A DNA stretch of 39,348 nucleotides from Paracoccaceae bacterium (GCA_902635985.1 CACPPZ010000013.1:1-39348), one strand, 5' to 3'; positions 8,863 to 17,900 are shown, numbered from the stretch's first letter. Numbers and translations are program-made. The notes: a model not told the origin generated them from the sequence alone.

Positions 8863-9165
8863 CTATTGAATCACAAGTTCGTCTGATCTAACGTATCCAA
8901 GAATGTCTCTGGCTTGCTGGTCTAAAAGCTCTAAATCCAGATAGTGATCGGAAAGACGTCGAGTGAGATTCTTTAGGTTTGATATTTCGACGTTCAAAGT
9001 AGCTAACTCTATCTGTAATTTTTGTATATCGTGATTTACTTCAGCTCGCCGTAGAATACCAAAATCTCCCTGAACGGCCGCGAAAGTAAAATAAAGCCCC
9101 AATGAAAGAGAAATTGTAAATACACAAATAACAACCCAGGGGGTGCTTGATCTCGTTTCTGCCAT
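8863..9165 (-). CDS. ftsB: Septum formation initiator, FtsB/DivIC family
   Basis: This is a 100-residue single-pass membrane protein of the cell-division complex, which in E. coli pairs with FtsL and FtsQ. It has an N-terminal membrane segment (about residues 11-30), a heptad-like coiled coil (about 36-72, with LQIELATLNVEISNLKNL) and a short C-terminal tail containing LDLELLDQQARDILGYV, the usual FtsB/DivIC ending. It lies 126 bases upstream of pdhA on the same strand; this pairing is widely conserved in Alphaproteobacteria and is the main support for the name, as these proteins are short and divergent. Confidence 0.88.
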   Translation of the reverse strand: MAETRSSTPWVVICVFTISLSLGLYFTFAAVQGDFGILRRAEVNHDIQKLQIELATLNVEISNLKNLTRRLSDHYLDLELLDQQARDILGYVRSDELVIQ

Positions 9166-9235
9166 TTTGCCTCAATGCGATTTATCGCTTTTTCTAAATA
9201 ATGGCATATCTGATTTTAAAAGTGAATCCCCTTTT

Positions 9236-10123
9236 TTAAGTAAGAGATGCTTCGAAAATACTTTGAATAGTTTGATCTAATTGTTCTTCAAACTCGTTTT
9301 CTGGGAGGTTACTTTTTAATCCTTCCGTCAAAGCTCTTGAAAAGCTTGCGATCATTTTATTATTTTGTCTTAGCCGACTTACAGCGGTTTTCTTTTCAAA
9401 GCCTCCACTTAATGCGACTATTCGTAAAATATTTGGATGTCGTGTCAGTGGTTCATAAAAGTTATCCTGCTCGGGTAGACTAAGCTTAAGCATGATTTTT
9501 TTGCTTGGCTCAATTCTATCAAGTCTTCTCTTAATATTGTTATAGAGTAAGTCTTCAGCCTCTTTTTTATCAGGAATTGTAATGTCTACTTCTGGTTCAA
9601 TAATAGGTACAAAGCCATGAGATAATATTTCCTCACCTATATCAAATTGCTGGTCAACCAAATCTTTTATGCCAATGCTATTCGCGCCATTTATTACAGA
9701 ACGCATTTTTGTGCCAAATATTTTGTTTTCTTTTGCTAGTTTCAAAGAAGTTTCAAGGTCACTGATTGGTTTTAGCAACTGTACCTGATTTTCTGATGAA
9801 CAAAGGCCCCTATCAATTTTAAGAAAGGGAACAATTTGTAATTTTTCCCATAAATAAATTGCTGTAGGTAGGTCGTCGATTTGCCTGAGCATTGTATTTT
9901 CGAAAAGTATTGCCGCAAGTATTCTTTTACTATTAAAAGCAGATGATTTTATAATACGTCTTCTCATTTCGTGAATTAAATTATACATTTCTGACGAATT
10001 ATTGTATTCTGGCTCCTCTATTCCGTAGAGTTTAAGTGCCTTTGGAGTGGAGCCTCCACTTTGATCTAGAGCCGCAATAAATCCTTGGCCAGATGACATT
10101 TTAAGCGACTGTGTATTATCCAA
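9236..10123 (-). CDS. Fructose-bisphosphate aldolase, class I
   Basis: This enzyme interconverts fructose 1,6-bisphosphate with glyceraldehyde 3-phosphate and dihydroxyacetone phosphate through a Schiff base, without a metal. The 295 residues show GFIAALDQSGGSTPKAL (14-30), FLKIDRGL (100-107, Lys102), IEPEVD (175-180) and MLKLSLPE with Lys213, the likely Schiff-base lysine. The chosen start is TTG at 10123, with AAAAGG ten bases upstream; an ATG at 10099 (MSSGQGF) lacks a ribosome-binding site and would make the N-terminus unusually short. It lies downstream of pgk on the same strand with a 122-base gap that carries a LacI-type operator candidate. Confidence 0.93.
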   Translation of the reverse strand: MDNTQSLKMSSGQGFIAALDQSGGSTPKALKLYGIEEPEYNNSSEMYNLIHEMRRRIIKSSAFNSKRILAAILFENTMLRQIDDLPTAIYLWEKLQIVPFLKIDRGLCSSENQVQLLKPISDLETSLKLAKENKIFGTKMRSVINGANSIGIKDLVDQQFDIGEEILSHGFVPIIEPEVDITIPDKKEAEDLLYNNIKRRLDRIEPSKKIMLKLSLPEQDNFYEPLTRHPNILRIVALSGGFEKKTAVSRLRQNNKMIASFSRALTEGLKSNLPENEFEEQLDQTIQSIFEASLT

Positions 10124-10157
10124 TGTTTTAGAACCTTTTAAGTATTAGGTTAGCAAT

Positions 10158-10202
10158 ATACTAAAAGCCTGAGCAAATGTTTCAATCCTGTTAGCGCTAT
10201 AA
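10158..10202 (-). promoter_or_regulatory. Candidate fba promoter with LacI-type operator upstream
   Basis: On the minus strand TTATAGCGCTAACA (10202-10189) matches 12 of 14 positions of the symmetric sequence TGTTAGCGCTAACA. Three bases later comes TTGAAA (10185-10180) as a possible -35, then TAGTAT (10163-10158, 16-base spacing) or the overlapping TATATT as a possible -10. The operator thus sits immediately upstream of the -35, where bound regulators often activate. The same core GTTAGCGCTA is found before zwf. Confidence 0.45.
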
Positions 10203-10245
10203 ATTGGAATTTATTTACAAAGTATTTTTCCTCTATCCATTTATT

Positions 10246-11433
10246 TTAATGGAGTGCTGTAACTCCAGGAAGTTTTTTACCCTCCATCCATTCCAGAAAT
10301 GCGCCACCGGCCGTTGATAGATAGGTGAAACCATTAGAAGCTTCAGCGTTTTTTAATGCAGCCAATGTATCTCCACCGCCAGCAATTGAAACCAATTTAT
10401 TATTATTGCTTAAATTAGAAACAAAATTTGCTAGGTCACTTGTTGCGCGGTCGAAAGGTTTAATTTCAAACGCTCCAAGCGGACCATTCCAAATTAAAGT
10501 CTCTGTGTTCAGCAGGTTTTCTTTTATTCTTTCGACAGTTTGAGGTCCAACATCTAGTATCATCGAAGCTTTTGGGCACTTATTTGCAGGCACCACAAAG
10601 CTCTCTACATTGACCTTTAATTCTTTGGCAACAACCACATCTGTGGGAAGTAAAATTCTACATCCAGCTTTTTTTGCAGAATTTAATATATTACGAGCAC
10701 TATCCTTTAGTGCGTGTTCAGCCAGAGATGCCCCAATAAAAAAACCTTGCGCCAACAGAAAAGTGTTCGCCATACCGCCGCCGACGATTAGTGTATCAAC
10801 TTTGTGAATAAGGTTATTGAGTAAATCTATTTTAGTAGAGACTTTTGAGCCACCGACTATGGCTACTAGAGGCCTTTGGGGTTTCGTGAGTGTATTTTCT
10901 AGAGCATGAAGTTCTTGCTCCATCAACCTCCCCGCGCAATTTGGAAGTAGATGGGCTATAGCTTCAGTAGAAGCGTGAGCGCGGTGGGCGCAGGAGAATG
11001 CATCGTTGCAGTAAATGTCGGCTAGTCTAGCCAAAGATTTAGCAAATGAAGTAGCGTTTTTCATCTCGCCTTCGTGAAAGCGGGTATTTTCAAGTAAAAC
11101 AACTCCTCCAAATTTTTGGGATGATACAGCAAGTTCAGCCGTGGTGCCAATGCAATCAGCGGCAAAGATAAGAGGTATACCGATTAATTCTTCTATATCG
11201 GAAGATATTTTCGCAAAACTAAAGTTTGGGTCTCTCATACCATTCGGTCGCCCAAAGTGAGAAACTAATATTGGAAGACCACCATTTTTAATTATGTGAG
11301 ATAAGGTTGGAATAATCTTTTTTATTCGTGTATTATCAGAAATTTTATTTCCAATAATGGGAACGTTCAAATCCACTTTTGTCAGGACTTTTTTTCCTGC
11401 CAACTCCATATGATCCAACGTTTTCCAGCCCAT
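10246..11433 (-). CDS. pgk: Phosphoglycerate kinase
   Basis: Pgk transfers phosphate between 1,3-bisphosphoglycerate and ADP in glycolysis and gluconeogenesis. The protein has 395 residues from the chosen start. Signatures seen are KVDLNVP near the N-terminus, LVSHFGRP, ENTRFHEGE, the nucleotide-binding AIVGGSKVSTKI in mid-protein, GGGDTLAAL and the C-terminal STAGGAFLEWMEGKKLPG. Two in-frame ATGs occur, at 11439 and 11433; GGGG is one base from the first and seven bases from the second, so the second is preferred. It is divergent from the cyclophilin genes and followed by fba. Confidence 0.96.
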   Translation of the reverse strand: MGWKTLDHMELAGKKVLTKVDLNVPIIGNKISDNTRIKKIIPTLSHIIKNGGLPILVSHFGRPNGMRDPNFSFAKISSDIEELIGIPLIFAADCIGTTAELAVSSQKFGGVVLLENTRFHEGEMKNATSFAKSLARLADIYCNDAFSCAHRAHASTEAIAHLLPNCAGRLMEQELHALENTLTKPQRPLVAIVGGSKVSTKIDLLNNLIHKVDTLIVGGGMANTFLLAQGFFIGASLAEHALKDSARNILNSAKKAGCRILLPTDVVVAKELKVNVESFVVPANKCPKASMILDVGPQTVERIKENLLNTETLIWNGPLGAFEIKPFDRATSDLANFVSNLSNNNKLVSIAGGGDTLAALKNAEASNGFTYLSTAGGAFLEWMEGKKLPGVTALH

Positions 11434-11557
11434 TTTCATTCCCCTAAATTCAAACTTGGGCTCTTATGCCTTAATATCTATCAATTATTCAATCCAATAC
11501 CTTGTTAATAAAATAATTTCATCATAGGTATCGTTTAATAATATACAGGAGCCATTA

Positions 11558-12064
11558 ATGGACAATATTAAAGACCCAGAGAATACAATTATCATGGAAG
11601 TAAAAGGTGGGACTGTTCTTATAGAACTATTGCCTGATATTGCACCACTTCACTGTGAGAGGATGAAAACCCTTGTTAGGTCCGGACTTTATGACAATGT
11701 TTGTTTTCACAGAGTTATCGATGGTTTTATGGCCCAAACTGGTGATGTGCAATACGGAAACATGGAGTCGAATTTTGACATAAGAATGGCAGGCCGTGGG
11801 GGCTCAGAATTTTCTGATGTTAAGGCAGAGTTTTCCGGTATTCCTCATGATCGGGGTACTCTTGGTGCAGCCAGAAGTTCGAGTCCAGATAGTGCAAACA
11901 GCCAATTTTTCATAAATTTTAACGATAACCACTTTTTAAACCGACAATACACGGTTTACGGACGGGTTACATCGGGCATGGAGTTCGTTGATGGACTTGA
12001 AAGAGGTGAGCCACCGGCATCTCCAGATAGAATGATATCAGTCAAGGTGGCTGCTGATGCATAG
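11558..12064 (+). CDS. Peptidyl-prolyl cis-trans isomerase, cytoplasmic cyclophilin
   Basis: This is a 168-residue cyclophilin that catalyses proline isomerisation in folding proteins. The active-site region FHRVIDGFMAQTGD has the catalytic Arg52, and SANSQFFI, FLNRQYTVYGRV follow as in other bacterial cyclophilins. No signal peptide is present, so it should act in the cytoplasm. ACAGGAGCC ends five bases before the ATG and gives a clear ribosome-binding site. The stop overlaps the next cyclophilin gene by eight bases. This pair next to pgk is a recurrent arrangement in Rhodobacterales (from memory). Confidence 0.94.
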   Translation: MDNIKDPENTIIMEVKGGTVLIELLPDIAPLHCERMKTLVRSGLYDNVCFHRVIDGFMAQTGDVQYGNMESNFDIRMAGRGGSEFSDVKAEFSGIPHDRGTLGAARSSSPDSANSQFFINFNDNHFLNRQYTVYGRVTSGMEFVDGLERGEPPASPDRMISVKVAADA

Positions 12065-12611
12065 ATTATTTCTGTCTTTTTTAATTTTGATTGTTTCGGC
12101 CACGTTCGCATTTACGGCTAAACTTGAAATTAGCATAAAAGGTGAGATTGCAAATGGTATTGTAGTTATTGACTTATTTGAAGACGTTGCACCTTTGCAT
12201 GTTGAAAGAATGGTGGAGCTAGCCTCTAAAGGAAAATATGATGGCATAGCTTTTCACCGCGTGATTGAGGGCTTTATGGCTCAAACTGGCGATGTTCAAT
12301 TTGGTAAAGTTGGGGGTGACTTTTCAATGGCGGGGCGCGGTGGATCTGATATGCCTGATTTGCCTGCAGAATTTTCAAATATACCTTTTGATAGAGGTAT
12401 TGTTGGCATGGCGCGAGCCCAGAACCCGAACAGTGCAAACAGTCAGTTTTTTATAATGTTCAAACAAGGCTATTTTTTGAATGGTCAGTATACAGTAGTG
12501 GGTAAAGTGGTTGCAGGAATGGATGTCATAGACGACATAAAGTTGGGTTTAGGTTCTAACGGGTCAGTACTAGGCAGTCCAGATTTTATGGAGCAAGTTA
12601 GACAAAAATAA
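12057..12611 (+). CDS. Peptidyl-prolyl cis-trans isomerase, exported cyclophilin
   Basis: This is a second cyclophilin, 184 residues, homologous along its length to the gene just upstream: both share FHRVI.GFMAQTGD (catalytic Arg68 here), AGRGGS and PNSANSQFF or PDSANSQFF. It differs by a signal peptide (residues 1-21, MHRLFLSFLILIVSATFAF, probable cleavage near Ala21), so it should be periplasmic. Its ATG lies inside the last codons of the upstream gene. The two genes are probably a tandem duplication in which one copy gained export, giving folding helpers for both compartments. Confidence 0.93.
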   Translation: MHRLFLSFLILIVSATFAFTAKLEISIKGEIANGIVVIDLFEDVAPLHVERMVELASKGKYDGIAFHRVIEGFMAQTGDVQFGKVGGDFSMAGRGGSDMPDLPAEFSNIPFDRGIVGMARAQNPNSANSQFFIMFKQGYFLNGQYTVVGKVVAGMDVIDDIKLGLGSNGSVLGSPDFMEQVRQK

Positions 12612-12639
12612 TAATTGCTTTCAATTATTTGCGGTTCTA

Positions 12640-13893
12640 TTACTTCTGAAGATCGACGATCGCATGTCTCTTTTTACCGGCACTTAGTTTTAGGGGTTCA
12701 ATAAAGTCATCAACATTTACCATTTGGCTTATATCGGTGATTAAAACTCCATTTAGTCGTGCGCCTTTTTCTGAAATCAAGCGCTTGGCTTCTTTGCCCG
12801 ATTTCGTAAGCCCAGTTTTTGTCAATAACTTAACCACGGATAAACCAGTCTTAACTTCGCCCAATGTAACACTGTAAGATGGGAGATCACTTCCAACACC
12901 ATCTTTTTCGAAAACTTCTTTTGCTGTATTCTCTACATCTGAAGCTATTTTCTCACCATGACATAAAGTGGTTACCTGATTTGCCAAAATAGACTTGGCT
13001 TCATTAATTTCGGCGCCTTCTAAAGATCCTAATTTTTCACATTCATCAAGGTCAATTTCAGTGTAAAGTTTTAAGAATTTTCCTACGTCTGAATCCGAAG
13101 TGTTTCGCCAAAATTGCCAAAAATCAAAAGGTGATAGCATTTCTTTATTAAGCCAGACTGCCCCGTTTTGAGATTTTCCCATCTTTTTCCCATCTGAAGT
13201 GGTAAGTAGTGGAGATGTTAGCCCAAATACTTTTGCGTTCGCTTTACGGCGTGATAATTCCATACCATTTATTATGTTTCCCATTTGATCGGAACCACCC
13301 ATTTGAAGTTTGCATCCGTATCTTTGGTTCAATTCATAAAAGTCATAAGCCTGCAAAATCATATAGTTAAATTCAAGAAACGAAAGAGATTGTTCCCGGT
13401 CCAATCGGGATTTAACGCTTTCAAACGAAAGCATACGGTTCACTGAAAAATGACCACCTATTTCACGAAGGAACTGAATATAATTCAACTCATCAAGCCA
13501 TTCCGCATTATTTATCATTAAGGCATCAGAGGGTTCCTCTCCAAAATCAAGATAGTTTGAAAAAACTCCCTTGATACCTGAAATGTTTTCTTCAATTTGT
13601 TTGTTGCTTAATAAAGGTCGCTCGTCTGCTCTAAAACTTGGGTCTCCAACCTTTGTGGTGCCCCCACCCATCAGCGTGATTGGCTTTCCACCAGTTTTTT
13701 GCAGCCAGCGCAGCATCATAATTTGCATCAAGCTGCCAACATGTAAAGATTTTGCGGTAGCATCAAACCCTATATAGCCCGGGCAAACTTCGGAGATTAA
13801 AAGATTATCCAAGCCTTCATAGTCGGTGCAGTCCGAAATAAAACCACGAGATATCATAATATTTAGAAAATCTGACTTAGGTCGAAAAACCAT
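12640..13893 (-). CDS. tyrS: Tyrosyl-tRNA synthetase
   Basis: This is a class I synthetase that charges tRNA-Tyr. From the chosen ATG it has 417 residues, the usual TyrRS size. The HIGH-type motif is HVGSL (51-55), KMSKS is KMGKS (237-241), tyrosine-site segments [14 protein letters not shown] and GGSDQMGN are present, and an S4 RNA-binding domain occupies about residues 350-417 ([18 protein letters not shown]). In-frame GTG 13908 and ATG 13905 would add five or four residues; ATG 13893 gives the common start M.(F/Y).PKSDF, with TGGGA upstream. It converges with the cyclophilin genes. Confidence 0.94.
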   Translation of the reverse strand: MVFRPKSDFLNIMISRGFISDCTDYEGLDNLLISEVCPGYIGFDATAKSLHVGSLMQIMMLRWLQKTGGKPITLMGGGTTKVGDPSFRADERPLLSNKQIEENISGIKGVFSNYLDFGEEPSDALMINNAEWLDELNYIQFLREIGGHFSVNRMLSFESVKSRLDREQSLSFLEFNYMILQAYDFYELNQRYGCKLQMGGSDQMGNIINGMELSRRKANAKVFGLTSPLLTTSDGKKMGKSQNGAVWLNKEMLSPFDFWQFWRNTSDSDVGKFLKLYTEIDLDECEKLGSLEGAEINEAKSILANQVTTLCHGEKIASDVENTAKEVFEKDGVGSDLPSYSVTLGEVKTGLSVVKLLTKTGLTKSGKEAKRLISEKGARLNGVLITDISQMVNVDDFIEPLKLSAGKKRHAIVDLQK

Positions 13894-14046
13894 AAATAAT
13901 CCCATCACTAACTTTACAACGTCTTATAACTGGGTGGTTGGCTGAGTGAAAGATACTTCGGTAAAATATCTACTTTTTTACCTCAAAACCCCTCTATTTG
14001 ATAATTAAATAGTTTCTATGGACAAATTACTTTTTCAGTAATAGTC

Positions 14047-14081
14047 AACTATAAGTTAGCGCTAACATAAGCTTTGCTTAT
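14047..14081 (+). promoter_or_regulatory. LacI-type operator and nested inverted repeats upstream of zwf
   Basis: GTTAGCGCTAAC at 14055-14066 is a 12-bp perfect palindrome centred on CG, the pattern typical of LacI-family operators. It is directly abutted by ATAAGC-TTT-GCTTAT (14067-14081) and preceded by the overlapping AACT-ATA-AGTT (14047-14057). A possible -10, TATAAG (14050-14055), overlaps the palindrome, so binding there would block transcription of zwf-pgl-pgi. The rest of the 254-base gap shows nothing else I can name. Confidence 0.6.
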
Positions 14082-14147
14082 CTATGGGGTGTTATTTGAG
14101 CTCGGGTGGTTTAATATGCTCTCGGGCATTATTTGTAGGAGTTGAAA

Positions 14148-15596
14148 ATGGTATCACGTGTGATCCCGGTGCAAGCCTTTGATTTAGTGGTTTTTGGTGG
14201 AACTGGTGACCTTGCAAAACGAAAAATTCTGCCAAGTCTTTTTCGAAGATTTGTTGCGGGGCAAATGCCTAGGGACGCTTTCGTAATAGGGGTTGCAAGG
14301 TCAGAGCTAGATACCAAAAGTTACCAAGATTTAGTTATGTCTTCTTTAAAGGAATTTGAGCCAGAACTTGTGGCTTCAGCTGAACTCGAAATTTTCATAA
14401 AGCAAATCAAGTATGTTCAAATAGATGCTCAGGGTGACTTTGGATGGTCAGATTTAGCTGACAAAGTTCGAAAAGACGCTATACAGGCCTTTTATTTTTC
14501 AGTCTCACCATCTTTGTTTGGTCAGTTGGCTGAAAAGCTGTATAAGTACTCTATCGCGTCTCAAAGTTCACGAATAGTTTTAGAAAAACCCTTTGGCAGA
14601 GATTTAAGTTCGGCGCGAGCTTTAAACGCAGTGCTAAAAGAACATTTCAGTGAAGACCAAATTTATAGAATCGATCACTATCTTGGCAAAGAAACGGTCC
14701 AAAATCTCATGGCTGTTCGGTTTGGTAATATGTTATTTGAGCCGCTTTGGAATTCTCAATACATCGATCATATTCAAGTAACAGTTGCTGAGTCCGTAGG
14801 CGTGGAGGGGCGTGGTAGTTATTATGATCAGGCTGGTGCCATGCGGGATATGATTCAAAATCATCTTATGCAATTACTCTGTTTGATTGCAATGGAACCT
14901 CCTGCTAAGTTTTCTCCGGACGCAGTTCGCGATGAAAAATTAAAAGTCATTCGTGCGCTAGATCCAGTAAATTCAAGTGATATCGTCCGCGGGCAATATA
15001 GTAATAGCGGCTCAGACAAAAGTTATTTTGACGCGGTAGGCAATCCCAGTTCGAAAACAGAAAGTTTTATTGCTCTTAAAGTTCAGATTAGCAATTGGCG
15101 TTGGGCAGGTACTCCATTTTATCTAAGAACTGGCAAGAAGCTAAAAGCAAGGTGTTCTGAAATAGCAGTGGTTTTCAAAGAAACGCCCCATTCAATTTTT
15201 GGCCCAGATGCGGGGAGCCATAGAAATGCACTAGTCATACGTTTGCAGCCCGATGAAGGGATGACGATGGACCTTACAATTAAAGAACCAGGGCCTGGTG
15301 GCATGCGACTAATCGATGTCCCCTTAGATATGACTTTTGCTGAGGCTCTAGGTCCTGAAGTTGATGCTATTCCAGATGCATACGAGAGGCTTATCATGGA
15401 CGTCATTCGGGGCAACCAAACTCTTTTCATGCGTGGCGATGAGGTAGAGGCTGCATGGTCATGGACAGATCCGGTTATTGATCAATGGGTAAGTAAAGGT
15501 TCAAAACCATCAAAATATGATCCTGGTAGTTCTGGTCCTGAAGATTCTTTGATGCTTATGCATAAGGACGGTCGAAAATGGCGTGAAATATCATGA
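14148..15596 (+). CDS. zwf: Glucose-6-phosphate 1-dehydrogenase
   Basis: Zwf oxidises glucose 6-phosphate to 6-phosphogluconolactone, feeding the Entner-Doudoroff and oxidative pentose phosphate routes. It has 482 residues from ATG 14148. The Rossmann motif FGGTGDLAKRK is at about 16-26, EKPFGRD at 146-152 and the active site RIDHYLGKE at 174-182 with His177. A TTG six bases earlier is in frame, but TAGGAG (14136-14141) is six bases from the ATG, which decides the start. It is the first gene of zwf-pgl-pgi; its stop overlaps the pgl start in ATGA. Confidence 0.97.
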   Translation: MVSRVIPVQAFDLVVFGGTGDLAKRKILPSLFRRFVAGQMPRDAFVIGVARSELDTKSYQDLVMSSLKEFEPELVASAELEIFIKQIKYVQIDAQGDFGWSDLADKVRKDAIQAFYFSVSPSLFGQLAEKLYKYSIASQSSRIVLEKPFGRDLSSARALNAVLKEHFSEDQIYRIDHYLGKETVQNLMAVRFGNMLFEPLWNSQYIDHIQVTVAESVGVEGRGSYYDQAGAMRDMIQNHLMQLLCLIAMEPPAKFSPDAVRDEKLKVIRALDPVNSSDIVRGQYSNSGSDKSYFDAVGNPSSKTESFIALKVQISNWRWAGTPFYLRTGKKLKARCSEIAVVFKETPHSIFGPDAGSHRNALVIRLQPDEGMTMDLTIKEPGPGGMRLIDVPLDMTFAEALGPEVDAIPDAYERLIMDVIRGNQTLFMRGDEVEAAWSWTDPVIDQWVSKGSKPSKYDPGSSGPEDSLMLMHKDGRKWREIS

Positions 15597-16267
15597 ATAA
15601 TATAATAAAATATAACAATAGAGACGAATTAATTGCGAAAGTTGCATCGAAAATATCAAACGACTTAACGAATGCGCTAGATAGTAGGGAGAGTGTCACA
15701 TTTGCGGTGCCAGGAGGCTCAACACCAGGACCAATATTAAAAAAACTTTCAGAATATAAATTGGATTGGAAAAGGGTAAAAGTTGTTCTCGGAGATGAAA
15801 GGTGGGTACCGTATTCCCACGAACGCTCGAACACTAGATTAATAAAGGATACGCTCTTTAAAAATGAGGCATTAAAGGCAAAATTTGTCCATATGTATGC
15901 TGATTTTGATACTCCGGAGGAGGGTATTCTGCATATCAATAAAAATATTAATGCTTGCCTCCCTTTATCGGTTGCTCTTTTGGGTATGGGGGCAGATATG
16001 CACACAGCATCTCTATTTCCAGGGTCGAGCAATTTGAAGTTTGCTTTAAGTATAAACGCCCCAAATTTGGTTGCAGTCTCGGCGCCAGGCATATCCGAGC
16101 GTAGGATTTCCTTGACGGCCAGAGTTCTGAATTCCTCGCACACAAAACATTTGGTTTTTTTTGGCGTTGAAAAAAAAAGAGTTTTTGATGAAGCGCTGTC
16201 TCTTGACCCGTTATCTGCACCAGTGCTTGGAGTGTTGGACGGTGCACTAGTCCACTGGGCTGAGTAG
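15593..16267 (+). CDS. pgl: 6-phosphogluconolactonase
   Basis: Pgl hydrolyses 6-phosphogluconolactone, the product of Zwf, to 6-phosphogluconate in the cytoplasm. The 224-residue protein is of the DevB/SOL type, with VPGGSTPGPIL (39-49) and the phosphate-binding VLGDERWVP (65-73), then a Gly-rich LLGMGADMHTASLFPG. The ATG overlaps the zwf stop (ATGA), so translation is coupled. The sequence is more AT-rich and less conserved than zwf, as is usual for this gene, but the context removes doubt. Confidence 0.94.
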   Translation: MNNIIKYNNRDELIAKVASKISNDLTNALDSRESVTFAVPGGSTPGPILKKLSEYKLDWKRVKVVLGDERWVPYSHERSNTRLIKDTLFKNEALKAKFVHMYADFDTPEEGILHINKNINACLPLSVALLGMGADMHTASLFPGSSNLKFALSINAPNLVAVSAPGISERRISLTARVLNSSHTKHLVFFGVEKKRVFDEALSLDPLSAPVLGVLDGALVHWAE

Positions 16268-16292
16268 GAAAGTAGTAATTTTTGAGAAAAAT

Positions 16293-17900
16293 ATGTTTAA
16301 GACGTTAAAAAGACTTTGGGAAGCAAAGAGCTCTCGCTCGATAATATCTCTATTTGACGATCCAAATAGGGCGTTGGAGTTTTCGATAGATTTCGGAGAT
16401 CTTTTTTTTGATTACTCGAAGACCCAAATTGATAAGAAATGTCGTGCAGAACTTTTACAACTGGCAAAACTAAAAGCGGTTGAGCAATTTAGAAGTGCAA
16501 TGTTTTCTGGAAAAAAGATAAATAGAACGGAAGATAGATCTGTGCTTCACGTGGCTTTGCGGAATAAATCTGGTTCAAAGATTTTTTCTGATGGTGAAAA
16601 CGTTATGCCAAAAATTTTTGATACTCTGGCAAAAATGCGAGCATTTACAAAAAGTATTCGCGATGGAGAGTTTAACGGGTTAGGTGGTAATATTACTGAT
16701 TTAGTTAATATAGGCATCGGCGGGTCCAATTTGGGGCCGTTTATGGCTACATCTGCATTAGCTGCTTTTCATACAGGACCTAAATGTCATTTTGTGTCCA
16801 ACGTTGATGGTGCTCAGATACATGACATTTTGAAAGATCTTGATCCCAAAACAACCTTAATCATTGTTGCATCAAAAACTTTTACGACTACTGAGACTAT
16901 GACAAATGCACGCACAGCTTTGGATTGGATGGCGCGCGAAGTTGTTAATCCCACTAATCAGTTCGTTGCAGTTTCAAATTCATTAAGTAATACCAAAGCA
17001 TTTGGTATCCCCGAGGAGCGTGTTTTTGATTTTGCTGACTGGGTTGGTGGAAGATATTCGATTTGGGGTCCTATTGGATTGTCACTTATGATCGCAATAG
17101 GGGAAAAGAACTTTGATGAATTTCTGGAAGGGGCCTTTGAAATGGATCAGCACTTCCAAGAAGCTCCTATGGAGACAAATATGCCAATTATGCTTGCTTT
17201 AGTGGGCATTTGGCATAATCAAGTTTGTGGCTACCATACTCGAGCAGTTTTGCCATATGAACAGAGGTTATCAAAACTACCTGCTTATTTACAGCAGTTA
17301 GAGATGGAGAGTAATGGCAAAAACGTCTCTATAGATGGCAACAAATTGACTTATGACTCGGGCCCTATTGTTTGGGGTGAACCTGGTACTAACGGTCAGC
17401 ATGCTTTTTTTCAGTTAATTCATCAGGGTACAAGAATTATTCCGTGCGAATTTATGGTGGGTGCAGCAAGTGACGAAAGCTATTTGAATGATCACCATGA
17501 TATTTTAGTCGCAAATTGTCTTGCCCAGTCTGAGGCGTTGATGCTTGGACTTTCTATGGCTGAAGTTATTGAAAGATTAAAACCGAGCCAGGAAAAAAGA
17601 ACAGACATTGAGTCTATGGCAGCTCATAGAGTATTTCAAGGAAACCGTCCCTCTACTACTTTGGTTTATTCAAAACTTAGCCCATCAATCCTTGGAAAAA
17701 TCATCGCTTTATATGAACATCGAGTTTTTGTTGAAGGGATTATTCTTGGAATTAATAGCTTTGATCAATGGGGTGTTGAGTTAGGAAAAGTTTTGGCGGA
17801 AGAACTTACTGAAATTATCACTGGTGAAAAAAGTAAAGTTTCAAAGGATGGATCTACGCAAATGCTATTATCTCGAATCGAAACCTACAAAAACTTATGA
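16293..17900 (+). CDS. pgi: Glucose-6-phosphate isomerase
   Basis: Pgi interconverts glucose 6-phosphate and fructose 6-phosphate, linking the fba/pgk route to zwf. The 535 residues carry VNIGIGGSNLGP (138-149), FVSNVDG (167-173), QQLEMESNGK with the catalytic Glu339, GTNGQHAFFQLIHQGT with His370, and GVELGKVLAEE with Lys499. It begins 25 bases after pgl and ends the operon, 26 bases from the convergent M48 gene. A protein using both Zwf and Pgi can cycle triose phosphate back to glucose 6-phosphate, common in Entner-Doudoroff users; edd and eda are not in this window. Confidence 0.97.
   Translation: MFKTLKRLWEAKSSRSIISLFDDPNRALEFSIDFGDLFFDYSKTQIDKKCRAELLQLAKLKAVEQFRSAMFSGKKINRTEDRSVLHVALRNKSGSKIFSDGENVMPKIFDTLAKMRAFTKSIRDGEFNGLGGNITDLVNIGIGGSNLGPFMATSALAAFHTGPKCHFVSNVDGAQIHDILKDLDPKTTLIIVASKTFTTTETMTNARTALDWMAREVVNPTNQFVAVSNSLSNTKAFGIPEERVFDFADWVGGRYSIWGPIGLSLMIAIGEKNFDEFLEGAFEMDQHFQEAPMETNMPIMLALVGIWHNQVCGYHTRAVLPYEQRLSKLPAYLQQLEMESNGKNVSIDGNKLTYDSGPIVWGEPGTNGQHAFFQLIHQGTRIIPCEFMVGAASDESYLNDHHDILVANCLAQSEALMLGLSMAEVIERLKPSQEKRTDIESMAAHRVFQGNRPSTTLVYSKLSPSILGKIIALYEHRVFVEGIILGINSFDQWGVELGKVLAEELTEIITGEKSKVSKDGSTQMLLSRIETYKNL

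Noticed and set aside
12610-12629. AATAATT-GCTTTC-AATTATT hairpin between the cyclophilin and tyrS ends as a two-way terminator
   Set aside because: The stem has no G-C pair at its base or within it and no clear T-run; in AT-rich DNA such repeats are common.
14129-14317. Minus-strand frame overlapping the zwf start
   Set aside because: Opposite the conserved Rossmann motif of zwf, with no ribosome-binding site or family features.
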